A stretch of 17,876 nucleotides of DNA, taken from contig CAZGDV010000059.1 in assembly GCA_964524995.1 (NCBI GenBank), forward strand, positions 1-17,876, in the 5' to 3' direction. The DNA comes from CAZGDV01 sp964524995 (lineage in GTDB: Bacteria; Chloroflexota; Dehalococcoidia; SZUA-161). Every line of letters starts with the position of its first letter. The first letter of the stretch is position 1. Of this stretch, positions 1 through 5,779 are shown one piece after another. The position numbers were made by a program, and so were the translations under genes. The notes beneath the pieces were generated by a model. It did not search any database. It saw only the letters and a list, made by a program, of their open reading frames with translations, and was not told where the DNA came from.

Positions 1-1
1 G

Positions 2-622
2 GCGGCCAAACATGCCGGCATGGTCTACCCGGCACTCGGCCTGCACCCGTGGAACCTGGCCGCAATGGACGGCGGACAGGTGGACAGGACGCTTCACCAG
101 ATCGAGAGCAACATCGAGCCCATCGCCGCGATCGGTGAAGTCGGCCTCGACTACCATAAGAAGGTCCGGGCGTCCGTCGACAAGGATCGCCAGCAGGCCC
201 TCTTTCGCGATGTCCTCGATATAGCACGCAGATACGACAAGCCGGTCAGCATACATACTCGCTACGCGTGGAAGGACGGCTTCGAGCTCGTCAGAGCTTC
301 CGGGGTCGGCAAGGCGGTGTTCCACTGGTACACCGGGTTCTCGAGCGTGCTGCGGGAGATACTCGCCGCTGGTTACTTCATCTCGGCGACCCCCGCTGCC
401 GAGTATCACGACGAGCACCGGAGAGCTGTCAAAGAATCGCCTCTGGAGAGCTTACTGCTGGAGACGGACTCGCCGGTGACCTATGGCAGGGAGGAACGTT
501 TCCAGGCTCAACCCCGGGATACCCTGCGCGCGTTGAGAGCGGTGGCGCAGGTCAAGAACGTAGAAGAAGCAACCGTTGCCGAGGTTACGACGTCGAACGC
601 CCGGACGCTGTTTGGTCTGTAG
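2..622 (+). CDS. TatD-family metal-dependent hydrolase (5' end outside window)
   Basis: The reading frame is open from the first base of the window, reading AAKHAGMVYPALGLHPWN, so the internal Met at position 20 is not the start. The N-terminal strand with the HxH metal site lies upstream of the window. Visible TatD landmarks, in order, are the LGLHPW segment, GEVGLDY (the Glu is a metal ligand in the family), VSIHTR, FHWYTG (usually HxFxG) and LLETDSP (the catalytic Asp). The frame ends with the family's usual C-terminal pattern of VAEVTTSNARTLFGL. TatD proteins are TIM-barrel, divalent-metal-dependent hydrolases with DNase or exonuclease activity reported for some members. The substrate of this one cannot be read from the sequence. 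It converges on the minus-strand gene ending at 652, with no clear terminator in the 29-bp gap. Confidence 0.9.
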   Translation, partial: AAKHAGMVYPALGLHPWNLAAMDGGQVDRTLHQIESNIEPIAAIGEVGLDYHKKVRASVDKDRQQALFRDVLDIARRYDKPVSIHTRYAWKDGFELVRASGVGKAVFHWYTGFSSVLREILAAGYFISATPAAEYHDEHRRAVKESPLESLLLETDSPVTYGREERFQAQPRDTLRALRAVAQVKNVEEATVAEVTTSNARTLFGL

Positions 623-651
623 CGGCATGACCCGAGCAGACCGGCATCCAG

Positions 652-954
652 CTAGAGTTTCGCCGACAGGAATTCGATCCTGGACTTGACAGCCTTGGCT
701 GCTTCGGCCTTGTCCCTGGCCTTGGCAAGGTCCCTGGCCAGCTTCTCGTCGCCGATCACGTCCGCAACCCACTTGCTGAAGTCCGACTTCGTCTCGTTCG
801 AGTGGGCTGAGAAGACAGCGTTGGCCATCTTGGGGAGCGCATCCTTGAGCTCCTTCATGCTGCTCAGCTTCTTGCCGTTCTGACACCAGAAGGCCTGGTC
901 GTCGGGTACACTAGCCAAGAGCTGCTCCGCATCCTGCTTCAAAATCCTAGCCAT
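652..954 (-). CDS. DUF5752-like small protein
   Basis: A small soluble protein of 100 residues. It has the pattern I associate with DUF5752: an aromatic and Gly-containing opening (FWCQNGKKLSSMKELKDAL), then a central Asn/Asp-Phe-x-x-Trp-Val segment (SDFSKWVADVIGDEKLA), then an Ala/Lys-rich helical tail. Family members are widespread in archaea and Chloroflexota, have no established function and often lie near carbohydrate-active genes. I chose the ATG at 954 over the ATG at 963 because the GGAGG motif lies 10 nt upstream of 954 but only 1 nt upstream of 963. It is the last gene of the minus-strand group that includes the glycosyltransferase, 85 bp after the membrane-protein gene. A weak hairpin (CACCGC/GCGGTG, 993-1007) sits in that gap. 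Family assignment is from memory of the pattern and is moderate. Confidence 0.7.
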   Translation of the reverse strand: MARILKQDAEQLLASVPDDQAFWCQNGKKLSSMKELKDALPKMANAVFSAHSNETKSDFSKWVADVIGDEKLARDLAKARDKAEAAKAVKSRIEFLSAKL

Positions 955-1039
955 GCTAAACATACCTCCAATCCAAAGATGCTCCAGCCTTTCACCGCCG
1001 TGCGGTGTGGTTTGCCTGTTCCTGCTGGGCCCGCCACTG

Positions 1040-1360
1040 TCAGAATGGCCATTGCGCGAACTCGTGAGCCAGGTAGGCAGCCAGCGCGAGCAGTACGACG
1101 AGCCCGACTATTGCCCCCAGATACATCGCTCTGGTCTGGTTGTGAGACGCCACACTCTCGCCAAGGTAGAAGCACAGCACACCCCATCCGGCTGTGGGAA
1201 GAACAAGCGCAAGCCACAGCTTCCACGGCGTTACCTCTGCCAGCATGAGCATGAGGGTTCCCAGTATCCACCAGAGAGAGATCAAAGCAAAGCACACTAG
1301 CCCTACGATCACGCCCCTGCCGGTGCTGGGGTCACCTGCTCGAAACCGTTCCGTTGACAT
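1040..1360 (-). CDS. three-helix membrane protein, unknown function
   Basis: I do not recognise this 106-residue protein. It has a short polar, basic N terminus (MSTERFRAGDPSTGRG), then three hydrophobic segments at about residues 16-42, 46-66 and 79-99. The loop between the second and third is short and polar (GESVASHNQTRAMY). The C terminus ends shortly after the third helix. Start choice: a GAGGA motif lies 10 nt upstream of the ATG at 1360. An in-frame GTG at 1366 is only 4 nt from the same motif. The gene begins 28 bp after the glycosyltransferase stop on the same strand, so the two are very probably co-transcribed. A membrane partner for the glycosyltransferase product is a possible role, but this is inference from position alone. 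Confidence 0.7.
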   Translation of the reverse strand: MSTERFRAGDPSTGRGVIVGLVCFALISLWWILGTLMLMLAEVTPWKLWLALVLPTAGWGVLCFYLGESVASHNQTRAMYLGAIVGLVVLLALAAYLAHEFAQWPF

Positions 1361-1388
1361 ATACACAGCTTCCTCGTGCCCTAGCTGT

Positions 1389-2762
1389 TCAGGTCCTGGA
1401 AGTGGCCTGTGGCTCTGCCTTGCTATCCCTTATCGGCCGTTCCTTGCTGGCATCACGAACAACCGCGACGGAATCGAGCAGCCCTTGACGCCGTGCCTGG
1501 AACTCGATTCTCTGGCACAGGTTCTTCAGGACCTCATCCCATGTATAAAGCGCGGCTGTCTGCCTGCCGGCGCGTCTCAGCTTGTCTGCCTCCAAGGGGT
1601 TGGTTGCCAAGTACAGCACATATGTCTCGATCTCAGCCGCGTCTCTTGTCTCGAGGACGATCGCATTGTAGAACGGGAGAGCGTAGTCCTCGCCCGTGCC
1701 GCCGGTGAAGGCCACACCCCCGGCGGCCATTGCCTCCAGTCCCACAAGCCCGAAGGGCTCGTGGACGCTATTCGCCAGCACCGCGTCGGAGGCGTGGTAC
1801 ATGATTCTGAGAAGTTCCTGCGGGCAGTGGAACCGGATGTTCACCATGTCCGCATCACTGCACGCGGCCATGGCGTTCATGTGCTCGTCGACGCTACTGC
1901 CGGTGGCGACTGCGTCTCTCACGATGAGGCCGAGCGACTCTGCTCTCTGCAGTACCGCTTCACCATGGGCCTCGATGCCGCCTCTAGCCAGTAGCACCGG
2001 CTTCGCGCCCCTGGCCTTGAGTCGCGCTAATGCCTCGATTGCCATCAGCCAGCACTTGTCAGGGTCCCAGCGGGCGACTTTCGTGAGCATGATGTCCGCG
2101 CTGAACAGGCTCCTGAGCCTGCTCGCTTGCCTCTCGTCAACGCCGTTCAGTAGAGACGATGGTATTCCATTGGGGATGACGAGTGGATTCAGGCCCATGC
2201 CGCGCATGATCTGTTTCATGTACCGGCTCACGGTTGTCAGCGTTACGCTCCTATTGAGCCTTCGCCAGTCTATGCGTTCGAACCCGAACGTGTTGTTCGC
2301 GTTCCAAAGCATGACTGCGTTGTTCCGGAGCCGCGCTTCACTCAGAACCTCGCTGAGGCGGCACATTGTCCCGGCGGTGTGCCACTCCTCGCCCAGGATG
2401 ACCACTGCCCTCTCATGCGCAGTGGCCTGTCGGACGACCCGGTCTCTGACATATGCGGGTATAGACTCATAGTAGTCTCGGACCTTGTCGGCTTCGCCTT
2501 CGTAAACACCTCGCGGGTAGAACTCGCTCAGCCATTGGCACCACCGGTGAAGCACGAGGTTCCCGTTCTTCCTGGTTTCCTCACCCTTCAGCTTCGGATC
2601 GCCAACGTAGAACAGGTGGGTGCGGAAACCCCTGTCGGCGAGCGCCTCCGATAGATTGCTAACCCTCACGCCGAGCCCGCCGGCGAGAGAGTACAGGTCC
2701 GGCCCCTCGAAACTCAAGATGACGAACTCGGTGTTCTCTGGCGCTATGCTTGCTGTGGTCAT
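1389..2762 (-). CDS. GT4-type glycosyltransferase (glycogen synthase/trehalose synthase-like fold)
   Basis: A GT-B fold glycosyltransferase, presumed to be a retaining enzyme that uses a nucleotide-sugar donor in the cytoplasm. Numbered from the ATG at 2762, the N-terminal Rossmann domain opens with the acceptor-side glycine motif AGGLG (27-31). VIPNGI (195-200) marks the interdomain region, and KVARWDPDKCW (228-238) matches the donor-domain opening of GT4 enzymes. The catalytic E-x7-E motif is EPFGLVGLE (E335, E343), followed by a Gly-rich segment, GGTGEDYA. The length is normal for GT4. An upstream ATG at 2804 would add MNSDCRIDWKATKR, but it lies directly beside a 12-bp hairpin and has no ribosome binding site. 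Neither start has a good Shine-Dalgarno, so the N terminus is uncertain. It lies downstream of a micro-ORF plus hairpin and upstream of the gene ending at 1040. Donor and acceptor sugars are unknown. Confidence 0.88.
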   Translation of the reverse strand: MTTASIAPENTEFVILSFEGPDLYSLAGGLGVRVSNLSEALADRGFRTHLFYVGDPKLKGEETRKNGNLVLHRWCQWLSEFYPRGVYEGEADKVRDYYESIPAYVRDRVVRQATAHERAVVILGEEWHTAGTMCRLSEVLSEARLRNNAVMLWNANNTFGFERIDWRRLNRSVTLTTVSRYMKQIMRGMGLNPLVIPNGIPSSLLNGVDERQASRLRSLFSADIMLTKVARWDPDKCWLMAIEALARLKARGAKPVLLARGGIEAHGEAVLQRAESLGLIVRDAVATGSSVDEHMNAMAACSDADMVNIRFHCPQELLRIMYHASDAVLANSVHEPFGLVGLEAMAAGGVAFTGGTGEDYALPFYNAIVLETRDAAEIETYVLYLATNPLEADKLRRAGRQTAALYTWDEVLKNLCQRIEFQARRQGLLDSVAVVRDASKERPIRDSKAEPQATSRT

Positions 2763-2807
2763 TCGCTTTGTCGCTTTCCAGTCGATTCGACAGTCTGAAT
2801 TCATTCT

Positions 2808-2836
2808 CAGGGGGTGGGATTCGCTCCCACCCCCTG
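2808..2836 (-). terminator. perfect 12-bp stem hairpin between micro-ORF and glycosyltransferase
   Basis: The plus strand reads CAGGGGGTGGGA, a 5-nt loop TTCGC, then TCCCACCCCCTG: twelve uninterrupted base pairs, mostly G-C. On the minus strand it starts 15 nt after the stop of the 14-codon micro-ORF and ends 3 nt before the ATG at 2804. No T-run follows on either strand, so it is not a textbook intrinsic terminator. It may be a factor-assisted terminator, an mRNA-stabilising element or an attenuator for the glycosyltransferase gene. That the structure exists is certain. Its role is inference. Confidence 0.7.
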
Positions 2837-2851
2837 GTGTCTCTGTGTGTC

Positions 2852-2896
2852 CTACTTCTTGGGTCCGGGTCTGCGTGGCTTGATGGTCTTGGCCAC
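2852..2896 (-). CDS. 14-codon basic micro-ORF with consensus ribosome binding site
   Basis: GTG start at 2896 and TAG stop at 2852-2854, encoding MAKTIKPRRPGPKK. Six of the 14 residues are Lys or Arg and three are Pro. The ribosome binding site is AGGAGGTGA (2904-2912), 7 nt from the start codon, which is among the best matches to the anti-Shine-Dalgarno sequence in the window. A 12-bp hairpin begins 15 nt after the stop, so ribosome binding site, ORF and hairpin form one compact unit. The minus-strand gene ending at 2993 lies 96 bp upstream and the glycosyltransferase follows. I recognise no family. It may be a leader peptide that couples translation to hairpin folding, or a free basic peptide (for example ribosome- or nucleic-acid-binding). 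Its RPGP core loosely recalls arrest peptides that end in RAGP or RAPP, but that is speculation. The excellent ribosome binding site is the main evidence that it is translated. Confidence 0.55.
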   Translation of the reverse strand: MAKTIKPRRPGPKK

Positions 2897-2903
2897 TTGT
2901 CCT

Positions 2904-2912
2904 TCACCTCCT
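2904..2912 (-). promoter_or_regulatory. consensus ribosome binding site of the micro-ORF
   Basis: On the minus strand this reads AGGAGGTGA, a nine-base match to the complement of the 16S 3' tail, and it sits 7 nt before GTG 2896. It decides the start. A longer overlapping frame could begin at the GTG inside this very motif (2907), but that frame has no ribosome binding site of its own. Confidence 0.7.
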
Positions 2913-2992
2913 GTGTGTCATTTTGGGGGCATCAACCCCGGACCTTAGCCTGCCAGCCGTTCGCGAGAGTGACTGCTGGCATGACTTCATGT

Positions 2993-3199
2993 TTACTGGG
3001 CATTGGCCCCGGAAGCTACTTCCTGGGCCTCAGCCCTGGCTTGTGCCCGACGGGGGGCCTTGACAGGCCGTCCGTCTTGTGGAATACTCTTGGCATGATG
3101 TTTCAGGAAAGGCAATACAAGAAGCATGACGCATGACATAACAATGATGAAGAGTATTGCCTTACCACTCATACTACCGTAATGATGCTTCGTTTTCAT
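2993..3199 (-). CDS. small single-pass membrane protein
   Basis: I do not recognise a family. The product is 68 residues from the ATG at 3199, or 59 from the ATG at 3172 (MSGKAILF). One strong hydrophobic helix spans about residues 12-31 (GKAILFIIVMSCVMLLVLPF). A basic, Ala/Arg-rich tail of about 35 residues follows (KHHAKS, then VKAPRRAQARAEAQ), probably cytoplasmic by the positive-inside rule. Neither start has a strong ribosome binding site: a weak GGTAGT precedes 3172 and nothing clear precedes 3199. A TTGACA/CATAAT promoter lies directly upstream. It is the first gene of the minus-strand group and diverges from the winged-helix regulator, so it is a candidate target of that regulator. 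Its small size keeps confidence moderate. Confidence 0.6.
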   Translation of the reverse strand: MKTKHHYGSMSGKAILFIIVMSCVMLLVLPFLKHHAKSIPQDGRPVKAPRRAQARAEAQEVASGANAQ

Positions 3200-3202
3200 A
3201 AC

Positions 3203-3218
3203 ATGAATAATAATTCAT
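3203..3218. promoter_or_regulatory. inverted repeat, candidate operator
   Basis: ATGAAT, a 4-nt spacer AATA, then ATTCAT: a perfect 6-bp dyad in the AT-rich gap between the divergent small membrane protein and winged-helix genes. It falls at the predicted transcription start (about 3217) of the minus-strand promoter, where a bound repressor would block transcription. The neighbouring winged-helix protein is the obvious candidate ligand. This is inference from position. Confidence 0.4.
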
Positions 3219-3223
3219 AGGTC

Positions 3224-3251
3224 ATTATGCATATTGGTGTGGATTTGTCAA
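3224..3251 (-). promoter_or_regulatory. sigma70-type promoter for the small membrane protein gene
   Basis: Read on the minus strand, a perfect -35 box TTGACA (3246-3251) is followed by a 16-bp spacer and CATAAT (3224-3229), five of six matches to the -10 consensus. Transcription would begin near 3217, about 18 nt before the ATG at 3199 and 45 nt before the ATG at 3172. Confidence 0.65.
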
Positions 3252-3286
3252 GTACCCCGGGAAGCCTTTTTGTGGAGAAGTGAGAC

Positions 3287-3592
3287 ATGCCTGACTGGAG
3301 CTTTATAACGAACCACGGCCTCATACTGGCTGCTATAGCCCGGCGGCCCCGCAGCACCGCCCGAGAGATAGGCGATGAGGTGGGCATTACAGAGAGGGCG
3401 GCTCACAAGATCATCCGGGACCTGGAGGAGGACGGGTATATAACCAAGGCGAAAGTGGGTAGACGGAACCGGTATCGCATTGACCCTGACGTGCCGATCA
3501 AGGATGAGCCGAGCGATGCCGCGGTAGGAGAGCTGCTCGCGATGCTGGGATGGAAGCGGAGGCGCGGGCGAAGCAAGGCCAGCACTGGCTGA
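3287..3592 (+). CDS. winged helix-turn-helix transcriptional regulator
   Basis: A 101-residue DNA-binding protein that is a single winged helix plus a basic tail. WSFITNHGLILAAIAR is helix 1. The segment STAREIGDEVGITERAAHKI (about residues 24-43) is the helix-turn-helix, with AHKIIRDLEEDGYI as recognition helix and approach to the wing. The segment TKAKVGRRNRYRIDP is the wing. This pattern is common in MarR/ArsR-like regulators of actinobacteria and Chloroflexota that carry no ligand domain. The tail WKRRRGRSKASTG is strongly basic. Start ATG 3287 has GGAG 9 nt upstream. It is divergent from the small membrane protein gene, with a dyad in the shared gap, so autoregulation and control of that neighbour are plausible. 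It converges on the DUF1015 gene with 15 bp between stops. What it senses is unknown. Confidence 0.88.
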   Translation: MPDWSFITNHGLILAAIARRPRSTAREIGDEVGITERAAHKIIRDLEEDGYITKAKVGRRNRYRIDPDVPIKDEPSDAAVGELLAMLGWKRRRGRSKASTG

Positions 3593-3607
3593 TGCCTGAT
3601 GTGTGGA

Positions 3608-4954
3608 TTAGTCCTCCCACAACGGGTTGATCACGAGCCCGGCCGGTGTCTTGGGGAAGAAGTAGGTTGACTTCTGTGGCAGGCGCTTGCCTGCGTCAGC
3701 CGCCTCGATAAGGCTGGAGACGGGCGCTGGGTTGAGCAGGAAAGCCAGTTGGCACTCACCCGAGTCCACACACTCGATCGCTTGCTCTGCGTCGCGCGTG
3801 TAGCTGATATGAGCGTCCAGCTTATCCGGGCTGTCCATTCCTAGACCCTTCTCAAGGATTGCCCGCTGGAGTAGTATGACATCCGAATCGCGCCACAGGC
3901 TCAACTCATCCTCATCCATTAGGTCGTGAAGGTCGGCATCCGGCTGCAGCTTCAGGAGGCGGAGCCCCTCGCTCTTGCCGGCGTATAGTCCCAGTACGAC
4001 TCCTCCTGCTCGCCTCACTTCGAGGGTACGGAGCCAAAGATCGGCAGTGTGAGTTGGATCATCGTGTCCCGGAATCTCTTCACTCGTGTCGAAGTATGGC
4101 TGTATCTTAGCGGCCAGGTTCGCGAGGGGCTGCAAGTCGACACCCTTGACCAGGCGGTGGGTGGGTGACATGACGATGCCCGGGTCATTGGAGTCCGTGA
4201 GACTCATCATGACGAAGTTGAACGGTTCCTCACCGGTGCAACCGGGGGTGGCAGCGCACTGCTCCGTCTTGTACCGCAGTGCCATCTCGTATCTGTGGTG
4301 TCCGTCTGCAATGTAGACGGGCTTGTCGGCAAGGAGCCCGGCAATGCCTTCTATCACCGAGTCATCCGACACGACCCACAGCAGCAGCTCCACGCCAAGG
4401 GCATCCTTCGCAATCATGTCTGGGTTGCCCTGTGCCGACCTCTGGAGGAGGTCGACAAGCCTGCCGCCGGTCGAGACCAGGCCCATGATCGGGCTCAGGT
4501 TTGCCCCGCAGGCCCTGAGCAGGTTCAGGCGGTCCTCTGCAGGCTTCCTGGTGGTCTGCTCGTGGGGCCGCACGCGGCCGCTCTCGAAATCCTCCAGGCG
4601 CACGGCGGCGATCAGATCCTGGCGGATGTGCCTCTGGTCTCTGTACCTGAACCTCTGCTCCAGGATGTATAGTGCCGGCTTGCCTTCTCGGATCAGCACG
4701 CCGTCGCGCAGCCAGTCACTCAGTGTAACGGCGGCACGTGTGTACTTGTTTGCGTCTTCGGAGTCGCCCGGGAGTTCTTCGCCGAACTCCAGTCGAATGA
4801 AGCTATAGGGGCTCTTGTCGTGGTAGGCGCGCCGTTCGCTCGGAGAGATGACGTCATAGGGTGGGGTAATGATTGCGGAGGGGTCCGGAATCCGTTGGGG
4901 GTTGTAGCGAAGGCCGCGGAACGGTCGGACGGTATTGGCGCGGCCCGATTTCAC
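3608..4954 (-). CDS. DUF1015 family protein
   Basis: Family marks, numbered from GTG 4954 (448 residues): the N-terminal VRPFRGLRYNP, ITPPYDVIS (about 29-37), the YSFIRLE strand, RVRPHEQTTRKPAEDR near 127-142, and the hallmark ADGHHRYEMALRY (216-228). The length matches the family. The GHHR-x-x-x-A signature resembles the nucleotide-binding signature of the ParB/SerK/sulfiredoxin superfamily, so an ATP- or ADP-using activity is possible. The function of DUF1015 is not established. Start choice: homologous sequence begins just before VRPFRG. The in-frame frame extends back to 5059, but its first 35 codons run through a clear TTGACA promoter. GTG 4954 falls exactly at the predicted transcription start, so the mRNA is probably leaderless. 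An adjacent TTG (4957) is an alternative. It is monocistronic, divergent from the GTPase group. Confidence 0.85.
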   Translation of the reverse strand: MKSGRANTVRPFRGLRYNPQRIPDPSAIITPPYDVISPSERRAYHDKSPYSFIRLEFGEELPGDSEDANKYTRAAVTLSDWLRDGVLIREGKPALYILEQRFRYRDQRHIRQDLIAAVRLEDFESGRVRPHEQTTRKPAEDRLNLLRACGANLSPIMGLVSTGGRLVDLLQRSAQGNPDMIAKDALGVELLLWVVSDDSVIEGIAGLLADKPVYIADGHHRYEMALRYKTEQCAATPGCTGEEPFNFVMMSLTDSNDPGIVMSPTHRLVKGVDLQPLANLAAKIQPYFDTSEEIPGHDDPTHTADLWLRTLEVRRAGGVVLGLYAGKSEGLRLLKLQPDADLHDLMDEDELSLWRDSDVILLQRAILEKGLGMDSPDKLDAHISYTRDAEQAIECVDSGECQLAFLLNPAPVSSLIEAADAGKRLPQKSTYFFPKTPAGLVINPLWED

Positions 4955-4960
4955 CAACCT

Positions 4961-4989
4961 AGCGTAGCATGCAGCCGAGGCTGTGTCAA
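4961..4989 (-). promoter_or_regulatory. sigma70-type promoter for the DUF1015 gene, probably giving a leaderless mRNA
   Basis: On the minus strand, TTGACA (4984-4989) is followed by a 17-bp spacer and TACGCT (4961-4966), which is preceded by TG in the extended -10 position. The -10 box itself is only a partial match. Six nucleotides (AGGTTG) separate it from GTG 4954, which puts the start codon at or next to position +1. Confidence 0.55.
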
Positions 4990-5042
4990 CTTGGCGATGC
5001 GCTTGAGCGCTCTCTTTGTTGCACCTACGAGGAGGTGGTAAA

Positions 5043-5096
5043 ATGGGCAGAGAGGACACTCGTAGCGATGGGGTGGGGTTCTATTCGCTCGAGTGA
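5043..5096 (+). CDS. 17-codon micro-ORF upstream of the coiled-coil gene
   Basis: ATG 5043 to TGA 5094-5096, encoding MGREDTRSDGVGFYSLE. GGAGGTGG begins at 5031 and its GGAGG core lies 7 nt before the ATG, an ideal ribosome binding site. The stop overlaps a downstream ATG (5096) as TGATG, the usual arrangement for termination-reinitiation. That ATG is in frame with the coiled-coil gene, which also has its own GGAGG before ATG 5114. The peptide resembles nothing I know. It could be a leader that couples translation, or the true N terminus of the next gene if a single-base sequence error separates the two frames. Confidence 0.45.
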   Translation: MGREDTRSDGVGFYSLE

Positions 5097-5113
5097 TGGA
5101 CACGGAGGAACGC

Positions 5114-5701
5114 ATGGACGAGATGAAGACGGCTCTCGAACGGGCGATGGAGAGGGCGGATCGACTGGGGAAGGCCTCCGAAGAGGATCAGAGGCAGTGG
5201 AAATACCGTCCGGAGGGGGAGAAGCTTGCTGCCATGCACCTCAGGGATGAGTGTGATCTGGTCGCGGAGGTTGGCAAGTATGACGACCAGGCTCGGGCGT
5301 ACGTTGTAGGGGCTGCACTGGAGATACTGCTTCGAAGTATCGACTTGCCCAAGAACGAGGCTACCAAACGGGCTACCAGAAAGGCCATGGAGGCGATAAA
5401 GGAACTCAAGCGCGACAAGGTAGCTGTCGAGAACGCGTACACAAAGCTGAGACGTGTGTTCAACCATTATGAGCAGGAAGGCGAGCAGCAGAGGAGACAG
5501 GTGTACGAGGAGCTCAAAGCAGACGTCGAGGCCAAGCTGCGACAGATTGCGCAGCAGCAGGGCTATCCGGCGCAGGCGAGGATGAATTTAGAGAGCCAAC
5601 CTCAGTTCCAGCAGGAGTGGCGCAGGGCACTGGCGCAGTTGGATGGCCAGTACCTGAAGCTACTGGACGAGTATAAGCAAGAGATCGCCTCGATTCCGTG
5701 A
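5114..5701 (+). CDS. coiled-coil protein of unknown function, paired with TGS GTPase
   Basis: I do not recognise the family. From ATG 5114 the product is 195 residues, soluble, highly charged and nearly all helical. It opens MDEMKTALERAMERADRLGK. An Ala-rich helix follows (DDQARAYVVGAALEILLRSI), then long Glu/Lys/Arg helices (KRDKVAVENAYTKLRRVFNH, QQRRQVYEELKADVEAKLRQ) typical of coiled coils. The C-terminal part is Gln-rich (IAQQQGYPAQ) and ends in LLDEYKQEIASIP. Start choice: GGAGG lies 5 nt upstream of ATG 5114. ATG 5096, overlapping the micro-ORF stop as TGATG, would add six residues (MDTEER). It is followed 78 bp later by the TGS GTPase on the same strand. The shape suggests an adaptor or ribosome-associated partner of the GTPase, which is inference from position. 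Confidence 0.75.
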   Translation: MDEMKTALERAMERADRLGKASEEDQRQWKYRPEGEKLAAMHLRDECDLVAEVGKYDDQARAYVVGAALEILLRSIDLPKNEATKRATRKAMEAIKELKRDKVAVENAYTKLRRVFNHYEQEGEQQRRQVYEELKADVEAKLRQIAQQQGYPAQARMNLESQPQFQQEWRRALAQLDGQYLKLLDEYKQEIASIP

Positions 5702-5727
5702 AGAGGCCGCTGGGCGAGGTGGGTAGT

Positions 5728-5772
5728 GTGTCCAAGACCGGTCAGAAACCGGTGACCATCCGGGTATCGTAG
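5728..5772 (+). CDS. candidate 14-codon micro-ORF upstream of TGS GTPase
   Basis: GTG 5728 to TAG 5770-5772, encoding MSKTGQKPVTIRVS. GAGGTGGG lies just upstream (from 5716), with normal spacing. The stop is 7 nt before ATG 5780 of the GTPase, which has no strong ribosome binding site of its own (only TAGG nearby). Reinitiation by ribosomes finishing this ORF would explain how the GTPase is translated. The GTPase frame is closed by a TGA at 5753-5755, so the micro-ORF is not its N terminus. The ORF is so short that chance is a real possibility. Confidence 0.3.
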   Translation: MSKTGQKPVTIRVS

Positions 5773-5779
5773 GCAAGAA

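Noticed and set aside
1194..1994. Plus-strand frame of 266 codons opposite the glycosyltransferase and membrane protein
   Set aside because: Antisense to two supported genes, Cys/Ser/His-rich, no domain, no ribosome binding site.
2659..2907. Minus-strand frame of 82 codons overlapping the glycosyltransferase start
   Set aside because: Its GTG start lies inside the ribosome binding site of the micro-ORF, it has no site of its own, and its sequence is Arg/Pro-rich out-of-frame noise that overlaps a real gene.
2904..2990. 28-codon minus-strand frame (starts MKSCQQSLSRT) ending at the micro-ORF ribosome binding site
   Set aside because: No ribosome binding site and no recognisable composition. 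It may be chance.
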